Positions 11,315-22,584 of a stretch of DNA of 64,000 nucleotides are shown here, piece by piece. Below the pieces are notes generated by a model. It was not told the DNA's origin. It saw nothing but the letters and a program-made list of their open reading frames with translations, and searched no databases. Position 1 is the first letter of the stretch, and every line of letters begins with the position of its first letter. Origin of the DNA: Vandiemenella viatica (taxonomy: Eukaryota; Arthropoda; Insecta; Orthoptera; Morabidae); assembly GCA_031002005.1 (NCBI GenBank), contig CM061920.1, positions 112,830,095 through 112,894,094 of the forward strand. Reading direction: 5' to 3'. The translations under genes and the position numbers were made by a program.

Positions 11315-13347
11315 ATGACCAGCGATATTTTCACCAATTTTGAACCGATTTGAATTAAATTTTTTTGTTGATAGTGTATACCTCTAAAGTGGTCCCATAT
11401 GAATTTAATTGAGAAACCACCACTTCTACCCCACTCCGCCCCCTAATATTTATACAAATCCACATTTTTTATTCAATCTCGATGAAACTTTGGACATAAA
11501 TAGCCAAAAATAAAGAGAAAAATACTGTCAACCTTTTGGTTTAAAAAACTGAACCCTCTCCCACTATCCACCCCCTTAATTTTTGAGAATTTTCTTTATT
11601 CAAAGCTACAGTCGACACCATTTAACTGATCTCCATTAAAGTTGGCAATTAAATGTAGTTTTTTATGGAGAAGGATTCTGACCAAAAAATCAAAATAAAA
11701 AACCACCCCTCTCCCATTTACACCCATTAATTTTATAGAAACCTACATTTCTTATCTGATTTTTACTGAACTTTGCCTATGTATCCTTTAAAACAAAGAG
11801 AAAAATCCTGTCAATATTTGGTCTTCCAAAGTTCAACCCCCCCCCCCTCCTTCCACCCTTTAATTATTGTCAATGTTCTTCATAAAAAGCTACACTCGAC
11901 ACTGTTTGACCGATTATCATCAAAGTTGGCATATACATGTAATTTTTCATTGAGAATCTGACCAAAAAATAAATAAAAAGAAACCACCCCTCTCCCCTTA
12001 ACACCCCTTAATTTTTATACAAACCCACATTTTTTATCCGATTTCGATGAAACTTTGGACATGTATAGTAAAAAATAAAGAGAAAAATACTGTCAACTTT
12101 TGGTTTGAAAAAACTGAATCCCTCTCCCCCTATCCACCCCCTAAATTTTTACCAATGTTCTCTATTCAAAGCTACATTCGACACCATTTAACTGATCTCC
12201 ATTAAAGTTGGCAATTAAATGTAATTTTTCATGGAGAAGGTTTCTGAAAAAAAAAAAATTAAATAAATAAATAAACCACCCCATGTCTCCCTTTATACCC
12301 CTTAATTTTATAGAAATCTACATTTATTATCTGATTTTTATTGAACTTTGCCCATGAATACTTTAAAACAAAGAGAAAAATCCTGTCAATATTTGGTTTG
12401 CTAATGCTCAACCCCTTTCCTCCTTCAACCACATTAACTTTTGTCAATGTTCTTTATAAAAAGCTACAGTCGCAATCGTTTGACCAATTACCATGAAAGT
12501 TGGTGCTTATATATATTTTTTTCACGTAGAAGGTGTCTGACCAAAAGATCTAAAAACCACCCCCTCTCCCCATTAAACTGCTTAATTTTTATACACAACC
12601 TCAGTTTTTATCCGGTTTAGACAGAACTTAGCAAATTTTTACTATAAAACAAAGAGAAAAATGATGCCAACTCTTGGTTTGCAAAAAATGAACCCCTCTC
12701 CCCTTTTCCACCCCCTTGATTTTTGTCAATTTCTTGTTGGAAACCTACAGCCGACACCATTTGACTGACCTTTATTAAAGTTGGCATGTATATATGTAAT
12801 TTTTTATGGATAAGATCTCTGACCAAAAAATTAAAAAAACTACCCTTGCTCCCCTTCCCTTAATATTTGTACAAAACCCACATTTTGATTCGATTCGGTG
12901 GAACTTGCATGCATATACTTTAAAACAAATAGAAAAAGAAAAATACTGTCCACATAACTTTCACAAAAATGCAAACCCTATCCCCCTTTCTACCCCATTA
13001 ATTACTGTCAATGTTCTTTATACAAAGCTACAGTTTCTTTCTGATTTTGAAGGAAGTATGCACATGTATACTGCAAAACAAACAGAAATATACTGTCTGC
13101 ATTTGGTTTCGAGAGTCCAAACACCGCTCCTTCCTTTCCATCCTTTAATCTACAGTTTCTATCCGATTCTGAAGGAAATTTGCACACGTATACTTTAAAA
13201 CATACACAACAATTTTGTTTCAATTAGGTTGCTGAAGCCCAACCCCTCTTCCCTTCTACCCCCACCCCTCCTGATTTCCAATGTTCTTTATAGATACCCA
13301 CAGTTTTACCAGATTTCCATGGACCACTGCACATGTCCATACTTAAG

Positions 13348-13379
<32 letters not shown>

Positions 13380-13800
13380 AGAAAAGTAGTGACTATATTC
13401 TGTTTATAGAACCCTACCACTCACTCCCTTACCCCATTTAATTTTGGCAAATGTTCTTTACACAAAGCTACAGTTTTTATCTGGTTTCGATGGAAATTTG
13501 CACGTGTATACTTTAAAACAGAGAGAAAAATACTGCCCACACTTGCTTTACAAACACCAAACTACTCTTCATCTCCATATCCCTTAATTGTTTTTTTTAT
13601 ACATACCTATAGTTTTATCTGATATCAATACAAATTTATTCACGTATTCTTTAAATAGATCAGAAAAGGCAGTCTACATTTGGTATACAAAAGCTCTATC
13701 CCTCTTCCCCTTTACTCTCACCCCTTTTAATTTCCATTGTTCTTTACAAAAATCCACAGTTTTATATCCCGTCAAAATCAGTTAAGCTATTTTTAAGTCA
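11226..13800. repeat. Diverged tandem array, about 280-bp units made of two ~140-bp halves
   Basis: After 'ttttttaactcacttcaaaa' and T40 (11271-11310), a unit recurs with phrases such as 'gatgaaactttggacat', 'accacccctctcccc' and 'aaagagaaaaat'. The 'acatttttTAT' landmark occurs near 11461, 11743, 12026, 12319, 12601 and 12879, roughly 280-290 bases apart. Beyond 12.9 kb the spacing falls to about 120-160 bases, as if only half units remain. A31 at 13348-13378 interrupts it. Units are strongly diverged, so this is old or a tandem-repeat-bearing transposon rather than fresh satellite. Confidence 0.8.
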
Positions 13801-14214
13801 TGGCATAATATTTATAAAATAAATGTGTCATAATGTCTCAACATGTACTTCAGATTTCAACTTTCATTTCAAGCTCTCACAAATTAAAAATCTATATTTT
13901 TTGTGTGATGCCGGAGCAAAGAGATATATTCCAGAGAGATTTCTGTATGCGGTATATATTAATGCCCAGATGTTACATGTTTCAGTTATCAAGCAGCAGC
14001 TTTAACAGATGTTATGATAAGATCAAAACATAGCCTGACATTCCTTAACACAATGCCCAATTCACCCCGTTCTGGAAGTGGTTGTGGTATATAAGGACAG
14101 AATTCTTCTTTGAAAGCAAGCGATTTAATCTCTGAGCTACCTGGAAGTTCACAAAATTGGAACTGTTGCAGCATATTTAAAATACCAAACGAACTATAAT
14201 ACCATTAAAAATTT
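13801..14214. other. Unassigned spacer with a coding-like minus-strand stretch
   Basis: A 61-codon minus-strand frame (14174-13989) with proline-rich 'YIPQPLPERGELG' looks compositionally like protein but matches nothing I recognise, and no clear splice sites flank it. Otherwise non-coding. Confidence 0.25.
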
Positions 14215-14251
14215 AAAAATAAAATAATTGTTTAAGAAAACATAAAAACCG

Positions 14252-14287
<36 letters not shown>

Positions 14288-14979
14288 AAAAAACTAAAAA
14301 TTTTAAAATAACTTTATACCTTGCTTAGGAAAAAGTAAATCTATGTAGACAACATTTTACATTACTTTCATTGAAATTTTGACATTAATTAGTTATTTTT
14401 GGAGTCGGTGCCAGCGAAAGCAAGAAAAACAAAAAGATAAAAACAATAAGGAATGATAATAATACATAAAAAATCATGTTACTGCTTACCTACAATTAAT
14501 GCTAGAAACATGTTTCAACAAAACTGAAACATACAGATGATACGCCGATATTATACTCTGTAAATCGTTTACTTCATGATGCAACCTACCAACTGACACT
14601 CTAGTGCCAGAGATATGCCTGGATGACCAAAAGGTCAAGCCACAGATTAAAATACTGTTAATTTGTTTCCCTAAGCTGTCTCCCACAATAACACCATCTG
14701 CCTCACAACATGCTGTAAAATATTGGGAATTTTTGTTCATATTCCTCATTTCGCCTCTAACGCCAAAAGAAGTTCAGTAATTCGATCTTCACGATGTGAC
14801 AGTTGGCACCGACTTCAAAAATAAGTAATTAATATAAAAATTTCAATGAAAGTAATGTAAAATGTTGTCTATTTAGATTTACTTTTTCCTAAGCAAGGTA
14901 TAAAGTTATTTTAAAATTTTTAGTGCTTTTTTTTTTAAGTTTGGTTTTTATGGTTTTTTTTAAACAATTATTTTATTTT
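14215..14979. mobile_element. Foldback element, ~765 bp with ~190-bp inverted arms
   Basis: Left arm 14215-14413 and right arm 14804-14979 are inverted copies: for example 'ttataccttgcttaggaaaa' at the left and its complement near 14886-14905 at the right, and 'gagtcggtgcca' versus 'tggcaccgactt' at the inner ends. The left arm has expanded a (TA)n run at 14257-14282. The outer right end coincides with the resumed LTR fragment at 14981. No sure target duplication. Confidence 0.85.
14486..14749 (-). pseudogene. GDSL-motif ORF fragment inside the foldback element
   Basis: Between the inverted arms an 87-codon minus-strand frame contains 'DGVIVGDSLGKQIN', a GDSL/SGNH esterase block-I-like motif, followed by 'ISGTRVSVGRL', a layout like ORF1 esterase domains of CR1/L2-type LINEs. 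Just upstream in another frame lies 'LSHREDRITELLLALEAK', a coiled-coil-like run, so a frameshift probably separates two parts of one ORF1. Its end (14486) is followed by 'gtaag' on the minus strand, a splice-donor-like site. Either a LINE fragment or captured gene fragment; only the GDSL motif is concrete. Confidence 0.4.
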
Positions 14980-14980
14980 G

Positions 14981-14998
14981 TATTAATATTTGGTGTCA
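14981..14998 (-). repeat. Detached LTR end
   Basis: 'tattaatatttggtgtca' is identical to the inner end of the 5204-5507 LTR (5490-5507), which the copy at 9612-11220 lacks. Short and AT-rich, so chance is possible. Confidence 0.45.
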
Positions 14999-15119
14999 TA
15001 ATGTTCAAGGGCTCAGCCAGACCTTGATTTTGTGCAGTCTGAAGAAGAGTCGGGAAATGCTTTGTATAGAGTGTGGATGGGACATTTGCTGAGAGGGGAG
15101 TGCTTTCTAAGGGATATTG

Positions 15120-15511
15120 GTCAAGAATCAGGAAAAGTGCATGGAAGGGGAAAGACGACCATGACCACAAGCTGGCTCCCAATTTCATACATAAGGGAGT
15201 GGGAAAATTTTCTTTTGTTGATAAAGATGTTGGGGATTGGAACATACTAACTTTTTTTTACTTATGGCTTTATGCCTTGTCGACGTCATGAGAGGGGGGA
15301 TGGGACTGAGGACAAGGAATGGAAAGGAATTCAGCCTTGGAATTTTTTTGATGGAAGCATCCAGGCATTCACTTGGAGTGATTTGGGGAAACCATGGAAA
15401 ATCCAAATCTGGATGCTCGGACAGGGATTCAAACCCTCGTCCTCCCAAATGCAAAACAAACTACCAAGTGAAGTGATGAATAATTTACCAAACATACTTA
15501 AGGAATTGTGA
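15120..15511 (+). pseudogene. LINE X fragment, C-terminal end of ORF2
   Basis: The frame with 'SAWKGKDDHDHKLAPNF', 'KGVGKFSF' and 'DWN', then after a SINE 'EVMNNLPNILKEL', parallels the last 70 residues of the LINE X ORF2 at 61340-61510 ('SAWKGKEDRDHKLALDF', 'MMNNLPKILKEF'). The bases just upstream (15003-15120) do not match that ORF. The copy ends near 15511 without an obvious tail. Severely 5'-truncated, which is usual for LINEs. Confidence 0.8.
15250..15455 (-). mobile_element. SINE copy 1, 5'-truncated, inside LINE X
   Basis: Same repeat as the copies at 24916 and 29416. It splits the LINE X frame, flanked by 'acatacta' (15242-15249) and 'acaaacta' (15456-15463), a 7/8 target duplication. 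Oriented on the minus strand; it keeps the box B-like region but has lost the box A end. Confidence 0.8.
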
Positions 15512-16495
15512 TTTATAAATCAGAAAAGTAAGTGGGAGAGGAATTTACCATTTCCATTATAAAAGATAGATTAAAAAAGGGGGGGGGGAATAAGATGACT
15601 ACAGAAATTGTTACTGGAGCTCTAAATCACAACTAAAATTAATAATAACAAAGATGCCTTGGAAGAACTAGCTTGTGAGAGGAAGACGGAGGTGCAAGAT
15701 TACAGATAGCATAACGGCAACTATATGGACAAGAAGAGAAGGGCAGAAGACAGAAGAGCATGAATAGCAGCCATGTGAAAACCTGGCTCTGGGCAGAACA
15801 CTGATGATGAAGATGAAGAAGAAGAAGAAGAAAAAGAAGAAGCACGTTGACCTGTGCCAACACCAAGTTCTTCTATTTAGAATGAGTTCTATGAGTATGT
15901 TAACTGACTTTGGGGATTTCATGTCCCAAATACAAAGGCTTACGCTACAATAGAGGTCAATAAATATTTAGCTGAACCTCTACTGCTGACAAACTTTGAA
16001 CTTGTATGGTGGGGTGAAAGAAATACAATTTCTTCAATATTGTACAAATTAAAATTAAAAATGTTATGCATTCCTGAAACATTTGTACTGTGTAAATGGA
16101 AATTTTTGAAACCTGGACAATTAATGATTGTAATACGAAATTGACTTAATTAAAATTAACATAAATGCTTTTTGTAAATAGTAATCTTCTTTTGAAATTG
16201 TAAAATTTTTATTGCAAATTTAGTGTTCTGATATTTTTAATGATAAAATAACTTGTTTTATTTTAAATAACTTACAAATTAATCATTAAATAGAAATTTT
16301 GTTATTTTGGTTAGTATTAATTAATTCTGCCTCATCAGTTAATAAACCTGCTATCAAAGTTACCTTCAAAATACAATGCAAAAAAAAATTCACTGGTAAA
16401 TAATACAATGCCTACGCTATGTTACAGCAGAATTTTTAGAATGTCAACGAAGTAAAGAGTTGTTTGTAATGACTTAAGATGCTCAGTTATGTAAT
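15512..16495. other. Non-coding, with (GAA)n microsatellite
   Basis: A GAA/GAT-rich run at 15801-15842 and G runs near 15580. The remainder is AT-rich with no frame. Confidence 0.6.
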
Positions 16496-16825
16496 TTGAA
16501 GTGCAAACGGGAGGCAGAAAGAAGTTTAATAACTAAATTCAGTTCAGTTATTAATGATAAGATTTCCAAAGATGACAACGAATATAATTTAAGAAGGCTT
16601 CAAGAAGCATTACGTGATATGACAAACCTTGAGGACAAAATACATGACTTTCTGTCCGACGATGAATACTATGAAGATGTTATACAATTTGAAGAGTATG
16701 TGGACATCGCAAAGAGAACCATTTTCAAAGCTAAATGGAAGATTGGGAAAAAAATGCATGTTTCGTCAGCCGTATCTGAGATGCCTGCTCCAGTGACAGT
16801 GACATCAATTACACACACTGCCTAG
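16496..16825 (+). pseudogene. BEL/Pao gag N-terminal fragment
   Basis: A 109-codon frame with 'LEDKIHDFLSDDEYYEDV' and 'EEYVDIAKRTI', the acidic helical pattern that opens BEL/Pao gag proteins (DUF1759 context). It stops at 'THTA' and is followed by unrelated frames. Linked on the same strand to BEL-type protease/integrase remnants 260 bases downstream, so it is the 5' end of one internally deleted element. Confidence 0.6.
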
Positions 16826-17083
16826 CTACCGGCCCCCTCACATCCTTCAGCGGTGGCCTCCAACAATGATGACAATGATGATGATAAAGTGCTGCGCGAG
16901 TAGACCATGGAGAACATGGTGAGCCACATACCTGTACGGCTAAACGAGTTCACATTAACAGACTATGATGAAAATTCACTATTGTTACAGGGAATGTGGA
17001 CAGCTGAGGATTGAGAAATAGAAGCAGAAAATACTGTAAGTGATACATTCTTCATCAACCATGAAGACCTTACAGATGCACTT

Positions 17084-17540
17084 GTGGATGGGCCTACAAA
17101 AAAGCCAAATGTGCTACAGACCATGGCCACATTTTATGATCAACTTTGCTTAGCATCTTTGGTTAGTGGCATCATTGCAGTTCAGGTGGTTTTTAGAAAA
17201 AATAAACTTGCTTCTCTGAAAATAGTGACTCTGCCACGAATTGTCATTAGCACTGAAAGATTTCTACAAGCTGTGGAAAGATTCACTGCCATACATTGCA
17301 TGCCACACGCAATTTACAGGGATAATGCTCTCACCTTTCATTTCACTAATAAGGAGCTGGTGGGTGTGTGGGCAAAGAAAACTCATCAGCATCGCATCCA
17401 GCATGCAACCATGTGGATATTTATTGCGCCACATGTGGCGCAGTGGGGAGGATTGTGGGTGCGAATAGTTGGCTGCAGTAAATGCTACAAAGGAAATGTG
17501 CTTGGACACTCCATGATGGATGATTGCAGAAAGTGCTGAC
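17084..17540 (+). pseudogene. BEL/Pao pol remnant: end of A17-type region fused to integrase core
   Basis: 'TMATFYDQLCLASLV' resembles the conserved stretch following RT in BEL/Pao pol. It is followed by 'LPRIVISTERFLQAVERF' and 'YRDNALTFHF' of the integrase core, so RNase H and the integrase zinc finger are deleted. The DNA motif carries the second catalytic D. In 'WGGLWVRIVG' the usual glutamate (WER) is V, so the third catalytic residue is lost. The frame ends at a stop near 17537. Element is defective by deletion and by active-site change. Confidence 0.75.
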
Positions 17541-17820
17541 CGACACTGAAGCCGCAAGATGAGGAAAACGGAGACGTACTTACACCTTCTCAATTCCTGG
17601 TCAGAGGCCGACTGACATTACCACCCTCTGGACAAGAACCCGCAACTATAATGCCTCTAAAGGAATTTAGATTGCAGCGGTTGGTAAATCTGTTTTGGAA
17701 ATGGAGGATTGAAAAGTGTTTGTTATTTCTTCAATGTTTCCACAAAATGGGAAATCATAGGAAGAAACCAGAAGACTTTAAAGTAGGAGATGCTGTTCTC
17801 CTTCAGGAAGGTGTGCAGTA
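17541..17820 (+). pseudogene. BEL/Pao pol C-terminus (DUF5641-like)
   Basis: Frames continuing from the integrase show 'LTPSQFLVRGRLTLPP' and 'FKVGDAVLLQEG', typical for the C-terminal domain after BEL integrase. It ends near a stop at 17819. The following 250 bases may be 3' UTR or LTR, but no second LTR copy was found. Confidence 0.6.
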
Positions 17821-18070
17821 ATGTCACGTAGAGCAAGACAAGTATTCATGTGCAGAAGACTGGAAGAGATGGGTTATACATACGGCTGTGTGGCCCACAG
17901 AAGAAGAAGCATTCATTATCAGACCTGTTCAGCTGGTCATCTTCCTCGAGAATGACCAGAGTGGGGTGGACGTTAGAGATTAAGAATATCTGTTTTATCT
18001 GTGGACTAGCAGTTATGTATTATCTGTGGACTCTGTTTCTAGTAGTTACATTTTTACTCAGAGAGATTAA

Positions 18071-18176
18071 TAAAGCACGTTTGTTTATGTGATTTATACA
18101 AATTGAAGCGTATTAAATCATATAAATCACATAAACAAATGTGCTTTATATGATTTAATATGCCACAATTTGTATA
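18071..18176. repeat. Two interdigitated inverted repeats (A B A' B')
   Basis: A (18071-18098) is the inverted complement of 18121-18148 with one mismatch over 28 bases; B (18095-18122) is the inverted complement of 18149-18176 with about five mismatches. The order A-B-A'-B' means the two hairpins cannot form as simple side-by-side stems; as RNA they would make a pseudoknot. It lies between the end of the BEL remnant and the 3' end of LINE Z. Confidence 0.85.
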
Positions 18177-18179
18177 CCA

Positions 18180-20430
18180 TCTCCTTCATTTGTTCATTAC
18201 AATTTTTCAAGATTCAACCAAGGAATTGCAATTTAGAGTTAGCTCTATCTACTAACGAATTAATGTGTAAGTCCCATTTCATGTTCCTTTGTACTGATAC
18301 TTCCAAATATTTCATGGAATTGACCATATCAATAACTGAACTGTTCACCTCATATTTCTGACACTTTTTGTTAGTTATGCACATTGTCTTGCACTTTTCA
18401 CAATTAGTGTAAGTTGCCATTAATTGCACCTTGCCGAAATAACATCCAAATCACGCTGAATTTCTAAGCAATTGGCTGAATTCCTTGCTTCCTTATAAAT
18501 AACCACATCATGAGCAAACAATCTAAAAATGCTTTTCACTTTGTATCCAAGATTGTTTATAAAAATTAAGAATAGAAGTGGTCCTATTACTCTTCCTTGA
18601 GATGCACCAGATGTAACATCTATATTAGAAGAATTTTCTCCTTCAACGACTTCATACTGTGACCTACAAATTAGAAAATCCTTTATCCATTCACAAAGCT
18701 GATCCAGTACACCCGAAGCTTACTATAAGGCGGTTGTGTGTCACAGAGTAAAAGTATTAAGGTTCTTTGGTGGTTTAATTACTGATTAATTAATTAAAAA
18801 GTCCACCAAACAGGTTATTTTTTGAAGAGCTGTTTTATTTTGATCCAAACAAGTCAGCGATATTCACAAGCATAGTTACAATCCAAAGATGCACTTCTGA
18901 CTTACTAACTGAATACTTGAATCGAATACTACTTCTCTGTCCAGGCGATCTGTTTATATAGAGTCTATCGAAATTATGAGAATTCTTCAAAGGCATCCGC
19001 CCGATATTTCTCGATCATTAACAATCACTCAAACAATTAAACATATTAAAAACAATCGGAATTGATACAAAATTAATTAATAACATTACAAAATGATCAG
19101 AAATGGTAATTAGAGATATTTAAATACAAAATTATTTACAGAAATCCTTTCAAATGGTGGAAAATTGTCCTGTACGCATCGTAACTTACATTAATACATG
19201 GAATTACAAGCTTTTAAGAAATTCTCTTGCACCATTCGGATCTTAAACATATTAAATGGTCTTTAGATAATATTCTTACCTAAAACAAAATCTATATACA
19301 CTTATTTACAAGAAATTACAAAACAAACATACCAAATCACTTTCAAGCAAACTTTAGCTCATTACAAATACTTCATAAAGTACAATGCTATTCAAAATTC
19401 AGGTATAAGGGCTGTTACAAAAGGCTTTCAGAAAATCTAAAAAAATTGCATCTACTTGTGAATGTGCATCAATAACTTTCATTACATCATGTGTAAATAG
19501 GGCAAGCTTTGTTTAACATGATCTTTTCTTTTGAAATCCATGTTGATTTGATGTAAGCAAATTATTTTCATCTAGAAAATTTATAATGTTCGAGCATATA
19601 ATATGCTCCATAACTCTATTACAAACAGATTTTGTAGATATGGACGGTAGATTCTAGGATCACTTCGCTCACATTTCTTGAAAATCGGAGTTACTTGCAC
19701 CATTTTGCAGTCGGAAGTTACTTTTCGCTCTTCTAAGGATTTATTGGAATATATCAGATAGAAATGGTCTGATTTCTGCAGCGTACTCTGAAAATACTCT
19801 TACTGGGATTCCAACTAGGCACGGTGCTTTCCTCCACTCTAATTGCTTTATGATACCTGCAGTATCTATTTGTAATGATTCCATCACTAACTCATCACAA
19901 CGAGGGAAAATGGGAATCCTATCCTTTTTTCATCAGTATATAAATGTTTGAATACAGTATTTAGTACGTTAGCTTCATCGTGGTTTTCATTAGCCTCAGA
20001 ACCTTCATGAATTAGAGCTGGAATATTGTTGTTGGTACAACTGACTCTCCGTACATATGATCAAAATTTCTTTGGACTTTTTGTGAGACTCTTAGAGAGA
20101 CAGTAGGATTAAAAATTGTTGAATGCCTCACGCATCACATTCTTAACACGTCCTCTCAACTCAGCTAAGATTTCTAAACTGCTACAACACCCCTTCCTCC
20201 TTGAGTGTGCATGTTCCTCCTTTGTTTTTGATTAATCTTTTGACTTCACCTGTGTACCAGGGTGGATCATTCTCCCCCTTTCTTGTCCTTTTCAGTATAT
20301 GTAATTACATTCCTACCCTGACAATACATATAAATCAATGCCACATCTCTTCAATGGTATCCCTTGTTAACTTGAAGTTATGGTAATTATTCCTCAGGTA
20401 GGTTCTAAAACACTCCCTTGAGGCCTTACT
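18180..20430 (-). pseudogene. LINE Z: CR1/L2-type reverse transcriptase remnant, minus strand
   Basis: Minus-strand RT with many frame breaks. Recognisable are 'GASQGRVIGPLLFLIFINNL' (PQG motif degraded to ASQG) and 'FRLFAHDVVIYKEA', where the catalytic FADD is FAHD. Downstream comes 'MKYLEVSVQRNMKWDLHI', the segment after the palm domain, near the 3' end at about 18214-18330. Upstream RT sequence extends to about 20400. A 680-bp LTR-like insertion splits it at 18739-19419. Active-site loss plus frame breaks make it dead. Confidence 0.75.
18739..19419. mobile_element. Solo-LTR-like insertion in LINE Z
   Basis: 681 bp interrupting LINE Z coding sequence. Ends TGTCACAG...CTGTTACA are 7/8 inverted complements and have the TG...CA form of LTRs. 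It contains a hairpin ('tttggtgg' 18766-18773 with 'ccaccaaa' 18803-18810) and no coding frame. I could not find a clear target duplication, so a MITE remains possible. Confidence 0.55.
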
Positions 20431-20514
20431 GAACCTGTATACAATCCATAATTACTGCTTTGTGATCGTTTTTTCCTGTGGTCATTGAAATAAATGTCAG
20501 TGAATATTTCAGAT

Positions 20515-20845
20515 AAATTGGACAAGGGAGGTCAAGTTGATACTGTGGCACTAGCTCTTTATAAGTCATTTGAGAGAGTGAGCCATAAATAGTTTTAAAT
20601 AAACTGAAACCTATTGGATTGGATGAAAAAGTTACTTGTTGGGTAGAGAAATTCTTAAAAGACAGAAGCAAAGTGTTGAAGTAGCAAATACATTATGAAA
20701 AGAGGTGGAAGTAAGTATGGTAGTGCCACAGGGTATTTTATTGGGAAATTGTTCTTCATAATTCTAATGAATGAGTGAGTTGATGGCTTACAGTCATAGT
20801 CTAGATATTTTGCAGATGATACAGTGGTTGTATGGGGCAAAACTG
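20515..20845 (+). pseudogene. LINE X RT fragment (palm, ADD motif)
   Basis: The + strand parallels 60460-60750 of LINE X: a 'SFERVSHK' segment (motif A), a PQG-like 'gtgccacagggta' and 'ttttgcagatgatacagt' (FADDT). At least four stops. The match ends near 20845 and appears to resume at 22585 in order, so one copy was probably split by an insertion. Confidence 0.7.
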
Positions 20846-22584
20846 CAATACCGGGGTAAAGTATAGGTTTAGGTACCTTAGCTGAATGTTTACTTGAAAA
20901 AATGTTCTCTGAATTTGCATCTATAATTTTAAATGACCATGTAAATCCCTGGATATTCAACTGTAAAGCTTAATGGCCACCATAAAGCTTATATGAACCA
21001 AAAGCTTAGGAAAGGTTACTGTTCACTATGATAGTACATAAAAATCCACTTAAAGAAACATTTGGAATTTATTTCAAAGTCACATTTTGAAAATTTGCAT
21101 TTACAGTTGAGTAGACGATGGAACAGAATGTTTCCAAAAGATTATGAAGAGGAGAATTCACTGACGGACCCCTTTTGATAATATATAAGTTCATAGTCAT
21201 TACTAGCTCAAGCCACCCATTAACTACAGGCCATATGGCAGTACATAGACAAACCGGAACTTGTTCCACCTATCCCGCAATCACTCTACCACACTACCGA
21301 CACATGCTAGCTAGCGCAGGTCCACTATAAGCATCATTATCAGAATAAAAGAGACAAAATCAAAAGAAAGCCAGCGGGCCTGAGCATCTAGTTTTAAACC
21401 CTCAGCCGGATGATCTATGTATTCTAATGCTTTCCAAAAATAGTGTGAAAAGGTGTAATTATAGAATGTGTTTTAAAATTAACTGTGTGTAGTCTGGTCT
21501 TCAAGGTTTATAAAAAGTGTTTAATGAAAATTCTCAAATGATTGGCTTCCTTGAAAATGAATCTAGTTTGAGTGCGCAATGTTAAAAAGTTTCCGAAAAT
21601 TAACTAGTGATTCCCCGATTTATTTCTTATTTTGCGCACTTTTTAGGTGACCCTGCTGAATTACAAATTAACGTTATAAAATTGGTGTCATCATGTTCTA
21701 CGTTAATTACTGATTCCAGAAGTGTAAATTTTATTAATATTGGTGGTGTAATAGCAAAGTCATGAGTCTGACAAATAAGTCTGTTTAGCAGATACTTGGT
21801 TTATGTTTAACAATTATTCAAGTGTTGTTTATATCTAAAAAGTGAAGTTGTCTGAATTTTTCTCTTATTTAGTAACGTGTTTTAACAGTTGTTTTGTTTA
21901 CTAAAGTGGCTTGGTTTACTCGCAAAACAAATATTACCACCTTGTGATTAGTGACGAAAAAACTTTGAAATTGATCTAAAATCTGTTTTCCTGCATGAAA
22001 TGTTCTAAAATTTTAATATGTTATACTAGATTTTTCGTTTTTTAGGGAAATCTACTTTTTAGTTCTTGAGATTATCTAAAACATATTATTAAAAACGTTG
22101 AAAGTGAAAGTGTACTCCGTGAAGTGTTTAAATTTTTATTTAAGTTAATTACACGGTATAAAACTACTGAATTTTAGTGAAATTAGCTTTCTTTTGAATT
22201 ATTATTATTATAAAATTACTTTACTGCATCGAAAAGTGTTGAGAATTAGTGGAATTTTCACGTAACCAAAAATCGTTTGTTTACAAGTTGGATGATAATG
22301 GATTACCCCATTCCAGGTTAGTTTAACAGTTCTTTACTATTATAAAATGTTTATTTAGAGCTTACATTGTGTGTTGAGTGTCTTTACTGTTTCTAAATCG
22401 GTTTATTTACTGAGTTAGCTTGCAGTATCAGCTTCATCTTGAAACGGTTTCTCATGTTCTATATTTGCAAACTGAATAATTTAATGTTTACTGGGAAGCT
22501 TTCTCCCTCCCTTATGTTCTACAGGTATGAAAACTAGAATTTATCCAAATTTTAAGGTGCTTACATGGTATACAATAGGATAAA
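20846..22584. other. AT-rich insertion between two parts of LINE X
   Basis: No coding frame. 'ttaggtgaccctgctgaatt' at about 21646 and 'ttggtgtcatcatgttc' at about 21681 resemble sequences that follow LTRs in Gypsy-type elements, so part may be an LTR leader; unproven. Confidence 0.35.

Noticed and set aside
11226..13800. A centromeric-type satellite
   Set aside because: Units are too diverged and irregular, and the array is short and flanked by transposons.
15639..15922. Phe/Leu-rich minus frames resembling a membrane segment
   Set aside because: They are translations of the (GAA)n microsatellite.
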